Source: Paenibacillus piri (GTDB taxonomy: Bacteria > Bacillota > Bacilli > Paenibacillales > NBRC-103111). From it: a DNA stretch of 64,000 bases. The notes under the pieces were generated by a model that worked only from the letters and a program-made list of their open reading frames with translations, was not told the DNA's origin and searched no databases. The position numbers were made by a program, and so were the translations under genes. This document shows, in pieces, positions 52,101 through 60,078 of this stretch; the first letter of the stretch is position 1, and each line of letters starts with the position of its first letter. The stretch lies in the NCBI RefSeq assembly GCF_004354045.1, contig NZ_SMRT01000004.1, positions 1-64,000 of the forward strand, written 5' to 3'.

Positions 52101-53458
52101 GCAGTTAAATGGGCAGGATCGGTTGACCATTCCGGATAAAACAAACGCTGTTTCCCTATAAGCGCCAAGGTTGGATTGGTTGCGGTTACGCTGAATCCCC
52201 CAACCGGATAAGGAATACTGGAAGGCGCGTTATAATTAGGATCCTGAGGAGTTGACGTATCGTATCCGAGCTGGCGATAATAGTTGTTTCCCCACATCCA
52301 TACGCTTCCGTCCTCCTTTACGGCCATCGAATGATTCCATCCTGATCCAATAGAAACGAAATTACCGTTCAAATCGGGCTTCATTGCAAGTGAACGTCCC
52401 TGAGACGTTCTGTCTCCGAGTTGACCGTCATCGTTTTTTCCCCACGTCCGTACCGTTCCGTCGTTTAACAGGGCCATCGTATGCTCTCCTGTTGCCGCAA
52501 TTGAGACGACACCACTAAGCTCTTGCTTAGGATTAAGGCTAATCAGTACTTTCACCGGAGAGAGACCGGAGGTCGTTGTTCCGTCTCCGAGCTGCCCGCT
52601 GCCGTTGCTTCCCCACGCCCATACCGCTCCATCGTTTTTCAGGACAACGGCATGAATGGCTCCTAATGCAATTGAATCTACCCCGCTCACATCAGGTACC
52701 TGCTCGGGTGTATAGTTTGGAGTGTTGTTGTACCTATTCGTGCCGTATCCGAGTTGGGCATATCTGTTGGATCCCCACGTCCATACGGTTCCGTCATTTT
52801 TCAAGGCGGCTGTATACCCGGAAGTATCACCGACCCCGAATCCTGCTGCAATGGCTTTTACATCAATAAGTCCGCTCACTTGCAAAGGTTTAGGATTGTA
52901 CCCTACGGTTCCGTTGGCCGGGTTGGTTTTGTAGCCGAGTTCTCCACTGTAGTTGTTTCCCCACGTCCATACCGTTCCATCGTTTTTCAGGGCTACGGTA
53001 TGAAATGATCCTGCTGCAATGGCGGCAACTTCGCTCAGAGCGTTCACTTGCACAGGGACAAAACTTGCCGTATTGGTTCCGTTTCCGAGCTGGCCATACT
53101 GATTGTTCCCCCAAATCCACACCGTTCCGTCATTTTTCAATGCAGCGTTATGCCACCATCCTGCTGTAATGGCGACAACTCCGCACAAACCGCTCACTTG
53201 TACAGGAGAAGCACGATTAATATTTGAACCGTCTCCGAGTTTGCCGGAGTAGTTATTCCCCCATGCCCACACTGTTCCGTCGCTTTTCAGGGCAACAGTA
53301 TGGTCGCCTCCTCCGGCAACCATCGGCTTGGTTGTAAAATTGGAAGTACAAGCAGGATCTTGGGCAAATACGAAATTCGGAAAATAAGAGAAGATCACAT
53401 ATAAAAGGATAGCTAGTGAAATGGCGATGTGCATCGGTTTTGGAATACGTGCATTCAT
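49103..53458 (-). CDS. SLH-anchored surface protein with RCC1 propeller
   Basis: A 1451-residue secreted protein. Signal peptide: MNARIPKPMHIAISLAILLY to VFAQ. Residues about 40-400 hold seven RCC1-type repeats of the form HTVALKNDGTVWTWGNN, enough for a seven-bladed propeller. Then come a long beta-rich part with a carboxypeptidase-regulatory-like segment (DGRYAWDTAAGQYRVTVSRP), an Ig-like domain, a Listeria-Bacteroides InlB-type repeat (TVTFNSNGGSPVSSQTVSKG, ending LYAKW), and a cadherin-like sandwich domain (LSALLLSDGMLSPAFASGTT). The last 190 residues are three SLH repeats (FADVEGHWAKLAVNDMASRM and so on) that bind pyruvylated cell-wall polymer. Start chosen at 53458, where GGAGGTG is six bases upstream. 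Probably an adhesin or sensor-like surface protein. Confidence 0.92.
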   Translation of the reverse strand: MNARIPKPMHIAISLAILLYVIFSYFPNFVFAQDPACTSNFTTKPMVAGGGDHTVALKSDGTVWAWGNNYSGKLGDGSNINRASPVQVSGLCGVVAITAGWWHNAALKNDGTVWIWGNNQYGQLGNGTNTASFVPVQVNALSEVAAIAAGSFHTVALKNDGTVWTWGNNYSGELGYKTNPANGTVGYNPKPLQVSGLIDVKAIAAGFGVGDTSGYTAALKNDGTVWTWGSNRYAQLGYGTNRYNNTPNYTPEQVPDVSGVDSIALGAIHAVVLKNDGAVWAWGSNGSGQLGDGTTTSGLSPVKVLISLNPKQELSGVVSIAATGEHTMALLNDGTVRTWGKNDDGQLGDRTSQGRSLAMKPDLNGNFVSIGSGWNHSMAVKEDGSVWMWGNNYYRQLGYDTSTPQDPNYNAPSSIPYPVGGFSVTATNPTLALIGKQRLFYPEWSTDPAHLTAYLNNPGEGLANITFKIIPSPGLSLVDGDAVHVIDTIAAGTTAATTWRVKPVAEGTHQATVNAYRDGEASPFATASYQFEALPPVVPPNVNLGGISGYQRDGTPVASRSAQLMFNMNVFIPCQNVRLIATDAAGHKYVVQNQFTSAASFSPSQVGLTASPITVEIVADCLDPIQFNIELIDPSGIVYNVARGDEKVWPLPGAKVVLQYYDPALSKWVDMSDEDYPGRLEPITNPQITGEDGRYAWDTAAGQYRVTVSRPGFQSAVSRVVDVPPPVTDLHVGLTPTDKVPPSLSVSGATYGAAYTQPVTIQFSASDDESGVRSITYQVDHGDLQQASGSSGSFLVSAPGPHTVDFTVADHAGNVFAQTIMFTIAEPSTEHANYTVTFNSNGGSPVSSQTVSKGSTAAKPADPTKSGFSFAGWFIDSGLTAAFDFTTVIAGDTALYAKWTASSYAADLSALLLSDGMLSPAFASGTTSYSASVANGVPSLTVTASVYNATYASVTASVYNVSGVLAGGPFTLTSGAASPSLPLSVGSNTIKVAVTAQDGASKVYTVTVTRAAASSRGGSGSSGGGTGNVSNGTTPFRIIVDGKEVEQIATAAVSEEGDRTIFTVTIDTAQLSELLAKAGDRPMIVIPVSASADKVTVILAGDAVKALENKQATLDIRTTNGSYKLPAAEIRIDSFSKQLGEYLKLSDIIVGIDIAKSDSAKVKLMENAAEKGRFTIVARPVDFTVAASYSGKTVYADKFNSYVKREIPLPDGADPSKMTTAVVLEAEGITRHAPTYVTLRDGKYYAVIHSLTNSTYSLIWHPMTFADVEGHWAKLAVNDMASRMVVNGVDENRYQPDGDITRAEFAAIIVRALGLADSGKTAGFTDVKSSDWYVGAVAKAQEYGIIEGYEDQTFRPMKTISRQEAMVMIAQAMKLAGLETNISSSSTDAILSKFTDSSAVHAWAKQAAAAVVSIGLVNGSDAGLLPASNITRAETAAIVQRLLEKAFTIGE

Positions 53459-53505
53459 TACAACACCTCCGATTGATACAATTTGTAACATAAAGGGCGC
53501 ACCTC

Positions 53506-53555
53506 CCCTTCTTCAGAACCATTCTAAAGAAAGGAGCGCTTCAAAAGCGTTTCAA
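53506..53555 (-). repeat. 50-bp hairpin element, copy 1
   Basis: It is identical at 49 of 50 positions to 55977-56026. On the minus strand it has a small hairpin (ACGCTT-TTG-AAGCGC) then CTTTCTTTAGAA-TGG-TTCTGAAGAAGG. Unlike copy 2 it lacks the T-tract. It lies 48 bases upstream of the RCC1-SLH gene start. Confidence 0.9.
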
Positions 53556-53609
53556 AATTTTAGTTTTTCTACGGTTTTTCAAATGGCTGTAATATTGTGA
53601 ATACGCCGG

Positions 53610-55862
53610 TTAATTTATCTGTTTCAGCATGTTCATGATCGCGGTTGCCGACTCGGCACGGGTCGACCATTCGTCCGGCTTGAATTTGTTGTCGGTAATG
53701 TACCCGAGGATGCCGTACCGTTCGGCTGCCGCGGCACTGCTTTTGGCAAAATCCGGAATATCCGCGTTATCCAGGTACCCGGTCGCTGCCCCGTCCGCGG
53801 TCGGCAAGTTCGCCGCCCTGACAACCATGGTGATCATCTCGGCGTGGCTGATGGTTTTGTCGGGCTGAAATGTGCCGTCGGGATAACCATTTATAATGCC
53901 AAGCTCTACGCACTGCGCGATCTCCTTGACTGCCCATGAGCCGATTGCATCCTTGTCTTCGAAGGTTAGCGCCGCGCCTTTGCCGGAAGGCTTCAGCGCG
54001 TTCATCAGCAGTACGGCTAACTCGGCGCGGCTGACGTTGTGATCCGGTTTGAAGGTGCCGTCGGGATAGCCGTTCACGATTCCTCTATCCACCGCCTGGA
54101 CGATGCTTGCTTTCGCCCAGTGCCCGTCGATGTCTGAAAGGGGGAGGTTAGTCGCGGGCGCGTTGCCGGGCACGGGCGCATCTCCGGGCGCAGGTGCATC
54201 TCCGGGCGCTGGCACATTGCCGGGCGCGGGCGCATTGCCGGGCACGCCTGCATCCCCGGGCACGGCTGCGTTGCCGGGCACGGGCGCATCTCCGGGCGCA
54301 GGTGCATCTCCGGGCGCTGGCACATTGCCGGGCGCGGGCGCATTGCCGGGCACGCCTGCATCCCCGGGCACGGCTGCGTTGCCGGGCACGGGCACGGGCG
54401 CATCTCCGGGTGCGGGCGCATTGCCGGGCGCTGGCGCATTACCGGGCGCAGGTGCATTGTTCGCTGCGGTTACGGTCACGACGCATTGTTTGTAGTATCC
54501 TCCGCTCTCCGCAGTTGCCGTTATCGTAGCCTTCCCCGGCGAGATGCCCGTCACTTTGCCGGTATTGTCGACCGAAGCGATGCCGCCGTCGCTGCTGGAC
54601 CACGCTATGTCTTTGAATGTAGCGTTATCAGGCTTAACTGTCGCCTGAAGCGCCTCGCTTTGTCCTGCTTGTAATGTAAGTGCGGTTTTATTAAGGCTTA
54701 CTTCGCTTACGAAAACCGCTCCGACAGCGTAAATTTTATTGTCAAACGATCCTATATACACGGCTCCATCAGGACCGATTACCGGAGAAGATCTGTGCAA
54801 TTCCCCTCCTGTTGCGAACTCCCATTTCTTCGTGCCGTTCGGCTTGATCGCATACAGCTTCTTGTCATAAGAACCGACATAGATGGTGCCATCCACAGCA
54901 ATCGCCGGTGTCGCTTCAATAAAACTGCCGGTTAAAAATTCCCATTTCTTCGTACCGTCCGGTTTGATCGCGTACAGCTTCTTATCGATAGAACTGAGAT
55001 AGATGGTGCCGTCTGCGCCGATCACCGGTTTGGAGAGGATAAATTCTCCCGTTTCGAACTCCCATTTCTTCGTGCCGTCCGGCTTGATCGCGTACAGCTT
55101 TCCGTCAAGAGCACCAATATAAATGGTACCGTCTGCACCGATCCCAGCTGATGAACGGTGGACACCTGCTCTAATTGCAAAAAGCCATTTTTGTGTTCCG
55201 TCCGGCCTGATCGCATGCAGCCCGCTGCCGGAACCGATATAGATGGTGCCATCCGGACCGATCGCCGGTGCGGAGAATGTATACTCGCCTGTTGCAAACT
55301 CCCATTTCTTAATGCCGTCGGGCTTGATCGCATACAGCATATTTATAGGACTGGAACCGAAATAGATGGTACCGTCTGCACCGATCGCTGGGGTGGTTGG
55401 CAGATAGCCTCCTGATACGAACTCCCATTTCTTCGCGCCGTCCGGCTTGACCGCATAAAGCTTGGAATCTTCTGAGCCGAAATAAATGGTACCGTCCGGA
55501 CCGATCACCGGAGAGGCCTCCACATTGCCTCCTGTTACGAACTCCCACTTTTTCGTTGGTTTTTTCGTGCCATCCGGCTGGAGCGCGTAGAGCTTCCTAT
55601 CGTTAGATCCGACATAGACGGTACCGTCTGCGCCGATCGCCGGGGTGGAGTTTATACTTCCTTCTGCTGCAAACTCCCATCTTTTCACGCCATTTGAGCT
55701 TGGTATTAGATTGTAAATATCCGGGTTTACCTTAATATCAGGGATCAAATTAATTTCTTTGTTTAAATCAACAGCAATCGCCGTCGCGGAATGGAGCGGA
55801 AACAGACCGGTCAGCAACAAAACAAAAAAGAACAAAGCATGACGCGATTTCTTGTACTTCAT
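53610..55862 (-). CDS. SLH-anchored surface protein with PQQ-like propeller
   Basis: A 750-residue secreted protein. A signal peptide covers about residues 1-31 (MKYKKSRHALFFFVLLLTGL...). Residues about 55-395 hold eight repeats of about 42 residues of the type GTIYFGSEDSKLYAVKPDG followed by KKWEF, the PQQ-like (YWTD/quinoprotein) eight-bladed propeller. A Big2 Ig-like domain follows (VSLNKTALTLQAGQSEALQA). Then comes a linker of about 90 residues made of (A/V)PG(N/D)A units, and three SLH repeats (ISDIDGHWAK-type, LSDIDGHWAKASIVQAVDRG). The ATG at 55862 follows GGGAA. It resembles its downstream neighbour in architecture (propeller, Ig-like, SLH) but uses a different propeller family. Confidence 0.92.
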   Translation of the reverse strand: MKYKKSRHALFFFVLLLTGLFPLHSATAIAVDLNKEINLIPDIKVNPDIYNLIPSSNGVKRWEFAAEGSINSTPAIGADGTVYVGSNDRKLYALQPDGTKKPTKKWEFVTGGNVEASPVIGPDGTIYFGSEDSKLYAVKPDGAKKWEFVSGGYLPTTPAIGADGTIYFGSSPINMLYAIKPDGIKKWEFATGEYTFSAPAIGPDGTIYIGSGSGLHAIRPDGTQKWLFAIRAGVHRSSAGIGADGTIYIGALDGKLYAIKPDGTKKWEFETGEFILSKPVIGADGTIYLSSIDKKLYAIKPDGTKKWEFLTGSFIEATPAIAVDGTIYVGSYDKKLYAIKPNGTKKWEFATGGELHRSSPVIGPDGAVYIGSFDNKIYAVGAVFVSEVSLNKTALTLQAGQSEALQATVKPDNATFKDIAWSSSDGGIASVDNTGKVTGISPGKATITATAESGGYYKQCVVTVTAANNAPAPGNAPAPGNAPAPGDAPVPVPGNAAVPGDAGVPGNAPAPGNVPAPGDAPAPGDAPVPGNAAVPGDAGVPGNAPAPGNVPAPGDAPAPGDAPVPGNAPATNLPLSDIDGHWAKASIVQAVDRGIVNGYPDGTFKPDHNVSRAELAVLLMNALKPSGKGAALTFEDKDAIGSWAVKEIAQCVELGIINGYPDGTFQPDKTISHAEMITMVVRAANLPTADGAATGYLDNADIPDFAKSSAAAAERYGILGYITDNKFKPDEWSTRAESATAIMNMLKQIN
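54161..54390. repeat. 108-bp tandem repeat inside the linker
   Basis: Units begin at 54161, 54269 and 54377 (period 108; two full, one partial). Two units are almost identical; shorter 12- and 18-base subrepeats encode PGNAPA, PGDAPA and similar. It gives a rigid Pro/Gly-rich spacer between the propeller/Ig part and the SLH anchor and is a likely site of length variation. Confidence 0.9.
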
Positions 55863-55976
55863 AAGCAAGTTCCCTTCTATTCAAATTTGACCCGCAGAAC
55901 CAATTTGTTCCTACATCGCGTTATTCGCCCCGTTCAGAATGTCGAAACTATTGATTGCTGTGAAGACAAAAAAAAT

Positions 55977-56026
55977 CCCTTCTTCAGAACCATTCTAAAG
56001 AAGGGAGCGCTTCAAAAGCGTTTCAA
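55977..56026 (-). terminator. 50-bp hairpin element, copy 2 (terminator)
   Basis: On the minus strand CCCTTCTTTAGAA-TGG-TTCTGAAGAAGGG, a 13-base stem with one wobble pair, is followed by ATTTTTTTT. This is a full rho-independent terminator four bases past the stop of the BTAD/AAA regulator gene. The preceding hairpin ACGCTT-TTG-AAGCGC is shared with copy 1 at 53506. Confidence 0.85.
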
Positions 56027-56030
56027 GTTG

Positions 56031-59000
56031 TTACCGGCTCAAATATTGATCGATTTCATCCAAAATTTTCGGGGAGATTTTATTGGACTGCGCGATTTCC
56101 ACCGCAAGCTGTGGCAGCGGACGCGCCGCGTAGGCCGGGCAGAAGCCGTTAAGCTCGCCGCACCGGTCGAAATATTGTTTTTTGCCCGACTTGAGGTAAA
56201 GCTCTCTATTCAATAATAGAGCAGCTGACCGATGCTCCTGCGATTGGGGATTCAGCTTCCACATCGCGTAGCGAAGGGCTGCCTGTTCTTGTTGACCGGG
56301 ATATTGTTCCAGCATCCGCTGCAGCTGATCCGCGGCTTCGACGGAACTTATCCATCCCAAGTCCGTCCTCAAATACGATAGCTGCACAAGGAGGTTGATC
56401 CGCATATCTTTCCGTTTGAGCCGATTGGCGATGTCCAGCGCTTCTTCCGCAGTCTTCACAGCGTTTTCGTATTGATTCTGGCACTGCCTCAGCAAGCTCA
56501 TGAAATAGAGCGTTTCGCATGCGAAGTAAGGGGTGCGCAGTTGATTGAACAGACGAATCGAGCGGTCGATCATAAGGTCGGCTTCATCTAACCGCTGCTG
56601 CGCCAGCAGGTTGCGCCCCTCGTAGCTTAGCATGATGGCCGCGACTCGCCAATCCTTGACCACAACGGCTTCTTCGAGACAATAGATGATGCATGGCGCC
56701 GCACGCTCATGATGTCCGAGATACCAATAGTACTTGCCCAACATACCATGAGCATTAGCGAAGCCCATCCGGTCACCGATCGAGCGGCTGATCTTCAACT
56801 TATCGGCGATGAAGCCAAAAGCCTGATCCATTTCATCCAAGTCCATATAAACCATCGCCAATATGCCCATGGCTTGCTCGATAGTATACCTGTCCCGGCT
56901 CTCTATAGCGAGCCCGATTTGCTTCTTGATCCAATGAATCGCTTGATCGTATTCGCATTGATCATAAAACAGATGACCTATAATACCGAAAACCCGGCAA
57001 TCCTCCTGGGCCTGATTTCCGGCATGGGGCAATTCCGTCCTTTTCTTCAAATAATACAGCGCTTTCTCGTAATATCCCCGATAGTAATGCAAGACGCCAA
57101 GCGTTACATAGACGGAACTCAGTCCGGAATGGTCCTCCATCAGCTCATAGCAGCGCAGCGCCCGCTCCAAATGAAAACCGGCTTCCTCATATTTGCCCTG
57201 CAATCGTAAACAATTGCCCAACGCTACGTCACAAAGAGATCGTTCCCGGACGCTAGCGGAGTTTTCAGAATGTTCGAGCCATTGTCTGTAAGTCCTCTCC
57301 GCTTCGTTCCAATCTCCCGCTATGATCAAAGCATCGCCGAGCTTCATGAGGACAGGCAGGATTTGTTCGGGAGAAAGCAAGGCGCACAGCTTCTGATAAT
57401 ATTTGATCCGCGTATCATTGGCGTAGATCTTCTCTGCCGCCAATGCGGCCATTTCATAATAGACGATGGCTTCCTTCTCCATACCTGCAAGCTCGTAATG
57501 CAAGGCGATTTCTGCGGCAACGGCTTCAGGCTGTCCATGATGAAACTCGCTCAAACTGCGTGCAATTTGCCGATGACATTGGCGGCGCCTGCTGTCGTTT
57601 TTCAATTTGTAGGCGACTTCTCTTACAATGTCATGCGTAAAATCGTATTGCCCCTCCCCAACCTCCAGTATAATTTTCAGCTGCACGAGCTGCTCCATTT
57701 TCTCGAGAACGGCCTCTTCTCTCATTTCCAGAATAATCGCCATAAATTCCGGCAATACGGGCCTTCCGACGGCCGCGGCGGTCAATAGAAGCTGTATACT
57801 TTCCGGCGAAAGCCTGCTTAACCGGTTTTCAATGATGGTTCTGACCAATGGCGAAAGTCGGAATTCGTTGTTGCTGCTGCCTCTTTGCCATTCCCTCATC
57901 GTTTCTACAATGAACAGCGGATTTCCGCCTGTTTCCTTATACAACCCGGATGAATTCCGATCCGCTAAAGCATTGCCGACAATAGCGGCCATCAGCCGTT
58001 TCGTGTCTTCCTCGCCGAACGGCGCAAGCTCGATATCCGTTATTTTCAGCTCGATTCGAAGTCCGGAGAAAAAATGACCGACGGCATCGTCCGCAGATTC
58101 ATCCGTTCTCATTGTGGCGAGCACGAGCAGCTTGGCTTTGGAACCGCTGCGAAGAAGATAGGAAATAAATTGGAGCGTTTCCCTGTCGCTCCATTGAATA
58201 TCGTCAAGGATAAGCAGCAGCGGTTGTTCGGCGAGCAGCATCCGCTCTATCGCTTCATACCATTTGGTAAGCTGCCAATTTTCCTTAATGAGGTCCGGCA
58301 TCGGCAGGCCGGGGATTCGTTCGAACAACTCCGGCAGCAGCCGGGCCAGCTCCGACAACCATACCGGATTCATCTGCGGCAAGGGAAGGCTCCTAAGCCA
58401 GCTTGTCACCGGCGTATAGGACAGCGACCGCACCGTTGGGTAGCAGCCGGCAAATGCCGTTTGAATCCCCTGGCTTTCTACCCATGCTTTAAATTCCAGG
58501 GCCAATCTGGTTTTGCCGATTCCCGCCTCACCTTTCAATAGCAGCATGGAGGTTCTGCCCGACTTAGCCTGCTGCCAAACGCTCAGCATATTACTCCATT
58601 CGTCGATTCTGCCGATTAGCGGAGTTTGCCTGTACTCGACTGCCGAATGATTGCCTCCGTTCTCCGTGAGTCTTCCAAATAGCTGCAATGTCTCCTCCGC
58701 GGGAGCAATCCCGAGCTCGGCTTCAAGAACGCAGCGCAGCTGCTCATAGATTTGTACGACGCCTACCATATCTTTATTCAAGGCATTCAGGCGCATCAGC
58801 GTACGGTATGTTTCCTCTCTTAATTTATTTTGGAGCAGCAGTTTATTCGCAAAAAATACAGCCGACGAGTACTCCCGCTGACTTTCCAAAATAGAAATGA
58901 GCTTATCAAGTACGTTCAAATATGTTTGCGCTAACAATTCCCGCTTCGCAATAAGCCATTCCTCGTAAAATCCGGGCAGAAGCTCACCCCGGTACAGCTC

Positions 59001-59423
59001 TTCCGCTTTCCGCAGCTCGTAGAGAGTTTTTCCTTGCGCCGCCTGTTCAAACTCGCGCACATCCGAGTAGCAGGGCAATTCATGCTTCCATTGCATGGAT
59101 GTGGGAGTAACTTGGAGATACCGGTCTATTAGCGGAAGGCATTCCCGAAGATCGTGAATGAGTTTGCGTAGATTGGAAAGGGCTTGCTTTTCGGTGGAAT
59201 CCGGCCAAAAATCAAAGGCGATATGCTTCCTGCTTAACGGCATGTCAAAAGCGAGAATCAAGTACGACAACAGCAGTCCGGCCTTTTTGCCGGGAATTTC
59301 CGTAATGGCCTCGTCGTCGAAGGCGATTTTCAAGCTGCCTAATAATTGAAAACTGCAACCTGCCAAAATGACGAACCCCCAATCATACTCGTGCGGCTTT
59401 CTATTATTTAAACCATAACTCAC
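56031..59423 (-). CDS. BTAD/SARP-AAA-TPR transcriptional regulator
   Basis: A 1130-residue regulator. Residues about 20-110 are a winged-helix domain (LGSLKIAFDDEAITEIPGKK; DFWPDSTEKQALSNLRKLIH). Residues 110-250 are the bacterial transcriptional activation domain (CYSDVREFEQAAQ; ELYRGELLPGFYEEWLIAKR). An AAA/STAND ATPase follows, with Walker A LLKGEAGIGKTRLALEF (about 295-311) and Walker B LLLILDDIQWSD (about 400). The last 450 residues are TPR repeats (GNCLRLQGKYEEAGFHLERA; QAMGILAMVYMDLDEMDQAF). This is the SARP/MalT-like large-regulator design. GTG start at 59423, with no clear ribosome site; a TTG at 59363 is an alternative. It is the first gene before two SLH surface proteins in the same direction and is their likely controller. 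Confidence 0.9.
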   Translation of the reverse strand: MSYGLNNRKPHEYDWGFVILAGCSFQLLGSLKIAFDDEAITEIPGKKAGLLLSYLILAFDMPLSRKHIAFDFWPDSTEKQALSNLRKLIHDLRECLPLIDRYLQVTPTSMQWKHELPCYSDVREFEQAAQGKTLYELRKAEELYRGELLPGFYEEWLIAKRELLAQTYLNVLDKLISILESQREYSSAVFFANKLLLQNKLREETYRTLMRLNALNKDMVGVVQIYEQLRCVLEAELGIAPAEETLQLFGRLTENGGNHSAVEYRQTPLIGRIDEWSNMLSVWQQAKSGRTSMLLLKGEAGIGKTRLALEFKAWVESQGIQTAFAGCYPTVRSLSYTPVTSWLRSLPLPQMNPVWLSELARLLPELFERIPGLPMPDLIKENWQLTKWYEAIERMLLAEQPLLLILDDIQWSDRETLQFISYLLRSGSKAKLLVLATMRTDESADDAVGHFFSGLRIELKITDIELAPFGEEDTKRLMAAIVGNALADRNSSGLYKETGGNPLFIVETMREWQRGSSNNEFRLSPLVRTIIENRLSRLSPESIQLLLTAAAVGRPVLPEFMAIILEMREEAVLEKMEQLVQLKIILEVGEGQYDFTHDIVREVAYKLKNDSRRRQCHRQIARSLSEFHHGQPEAVAAEIALHYELAGMEKEAIVYYEMAALAAEKIYANDTRIKYYQKLCALLSPEQILPVLMKLGDALIIAGDWNEAERTYRQWLEHSENSASVRERSLCDVALGNCLRLQGKYEEAGFHLERALRCYELMEDHSGLSSVYVTLGVLHYYRGYYEKALYYLKKRTELPHAGNQAQEDCRVFGIIGHLFYDQCEYDQAIHWIKKQIGLAIESRDRYTIEQAMGILAMVYMDLDEMDQAFGFIADKLKISRSIGDRMGFANAHGMLGKYYWYLGHHERAAPCIIYCLEEAVVVKDWRVAAIMLSYEGRNLLAQQRLDEADLMIDRSIRLFNQLRTPYFACETLYFMSLLRQCQNQYENAVKTAEEALDIANRLKRKDMRINLLVQLSYLRTDLGWISSVEAADQLQRMLEQYPGQQEQAALRYAMWKLNPQSQEHRSAALLLNRELYLKSGKKQYFDRCGELNGFCPAYAARPLPQLAVEIAQSNKISPKILDEIDQYLSR

Positions 59424-59576
59424 ACAGCCGGGCTGTCAATAGTAGAGAAGTACTGCATCCAACGAATCAATTGATACTTGAATGAAAATTCCCGCATAGT
59501 AGGATCGCCCATGCAGGAATTGTTGTAGTTTATGCGCTTTTTTCTTGGACAGGTCGATTATTTTTTATTGTCTCTT

Positions 59577-59957
59577 TTAAGAAGAAATGCTCGTTTTTTC
59601 GTTCATTTGCTGCGAATTCCCCCACTTCTGCACCCATTTATCCATTTCCTTCAGAGCGGTTTGGAAATCGCTCCCCTTCTCTGTTAATGAATATTCAACG
59701 GTTACAGGCACTGTCGGGAAAACTTGACGTAAAACAAGACCGTTATGCTCCAAGTGACGGAGTGTATCGGTCAGGGACTGGGTTTTAATAATAGATACGT
59801 TTCTTTGAAGCTGATTAAATCGTTGCGGCCCGCTAAGCAATTCGTTGAGTACCAGAAAAGCCCATTTTGCCCCGAGAATTTGAAGAACTTCGCAGATGCT
59901 GGAATTTCCGGTTTCCGAACATGATTTGGAAGAAGCTTGTTCCGCCAATTCGATCAT
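59577..59957 (-). CDS. HxlR-family regulator
   Basis: A 126-residue winged-helix regulator with the HxlR start: CEVLQILGAKWAFLVLNELL, GPQRFNQLQRNVSIIKTQSL, then LRHLEHNGLVLRQVFPTVPV and TEKGSDFQTALKEMDKWVQK. It is divergent from an MFS transporter gene across 121 bases and probably controls it. AAGGGG abuts the ATG without spacing, so a TTG at 59948 may be the true start. Confidence 0.88.
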   Translation of the reverse strand: MIELAEQASSKSCSETGNSSICEVLQILGAKWAFLVLNELLSGPQRFNQLQRNVSIIKTQSLTDTLRHLEHNGLVLRQVFPTVPVTVEYSLTEKGSDFQTALKEMDKWVQKWGNSQQMNEKTSISS

Positions 59958-60016
59958 CCCCTTACAAATAGTAAGTTAGTCAAAATAGATTGCTTATGTC
60001 CAAATACATTGCCTTC

Positions 60017-60045
60017 TTACAATATTATCGTTACCGCTCTATAAT
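60017..60045 (+). promoter_or_regulatory. Promoter of the MFS transporter gene
   Basis: -35 TTACAA (60017-60022) and -10 TATAAT (60040-60045) at a 17-base spacing, 33 bases before the ATG. The HxlR-type regulator gene starts on the other side. Confidence 0.7.
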
Positions 60046-60078
60046 GACAATAACATAAATGGAAAGGAATGAACATGT

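Noticed and set aside
54103..54495. Plus-strand Gly/Pro/Ala-rich open frames
   Set aside because: They are antisense shadows of the GC-rich tandem repeat coding for the SLH protein linker.
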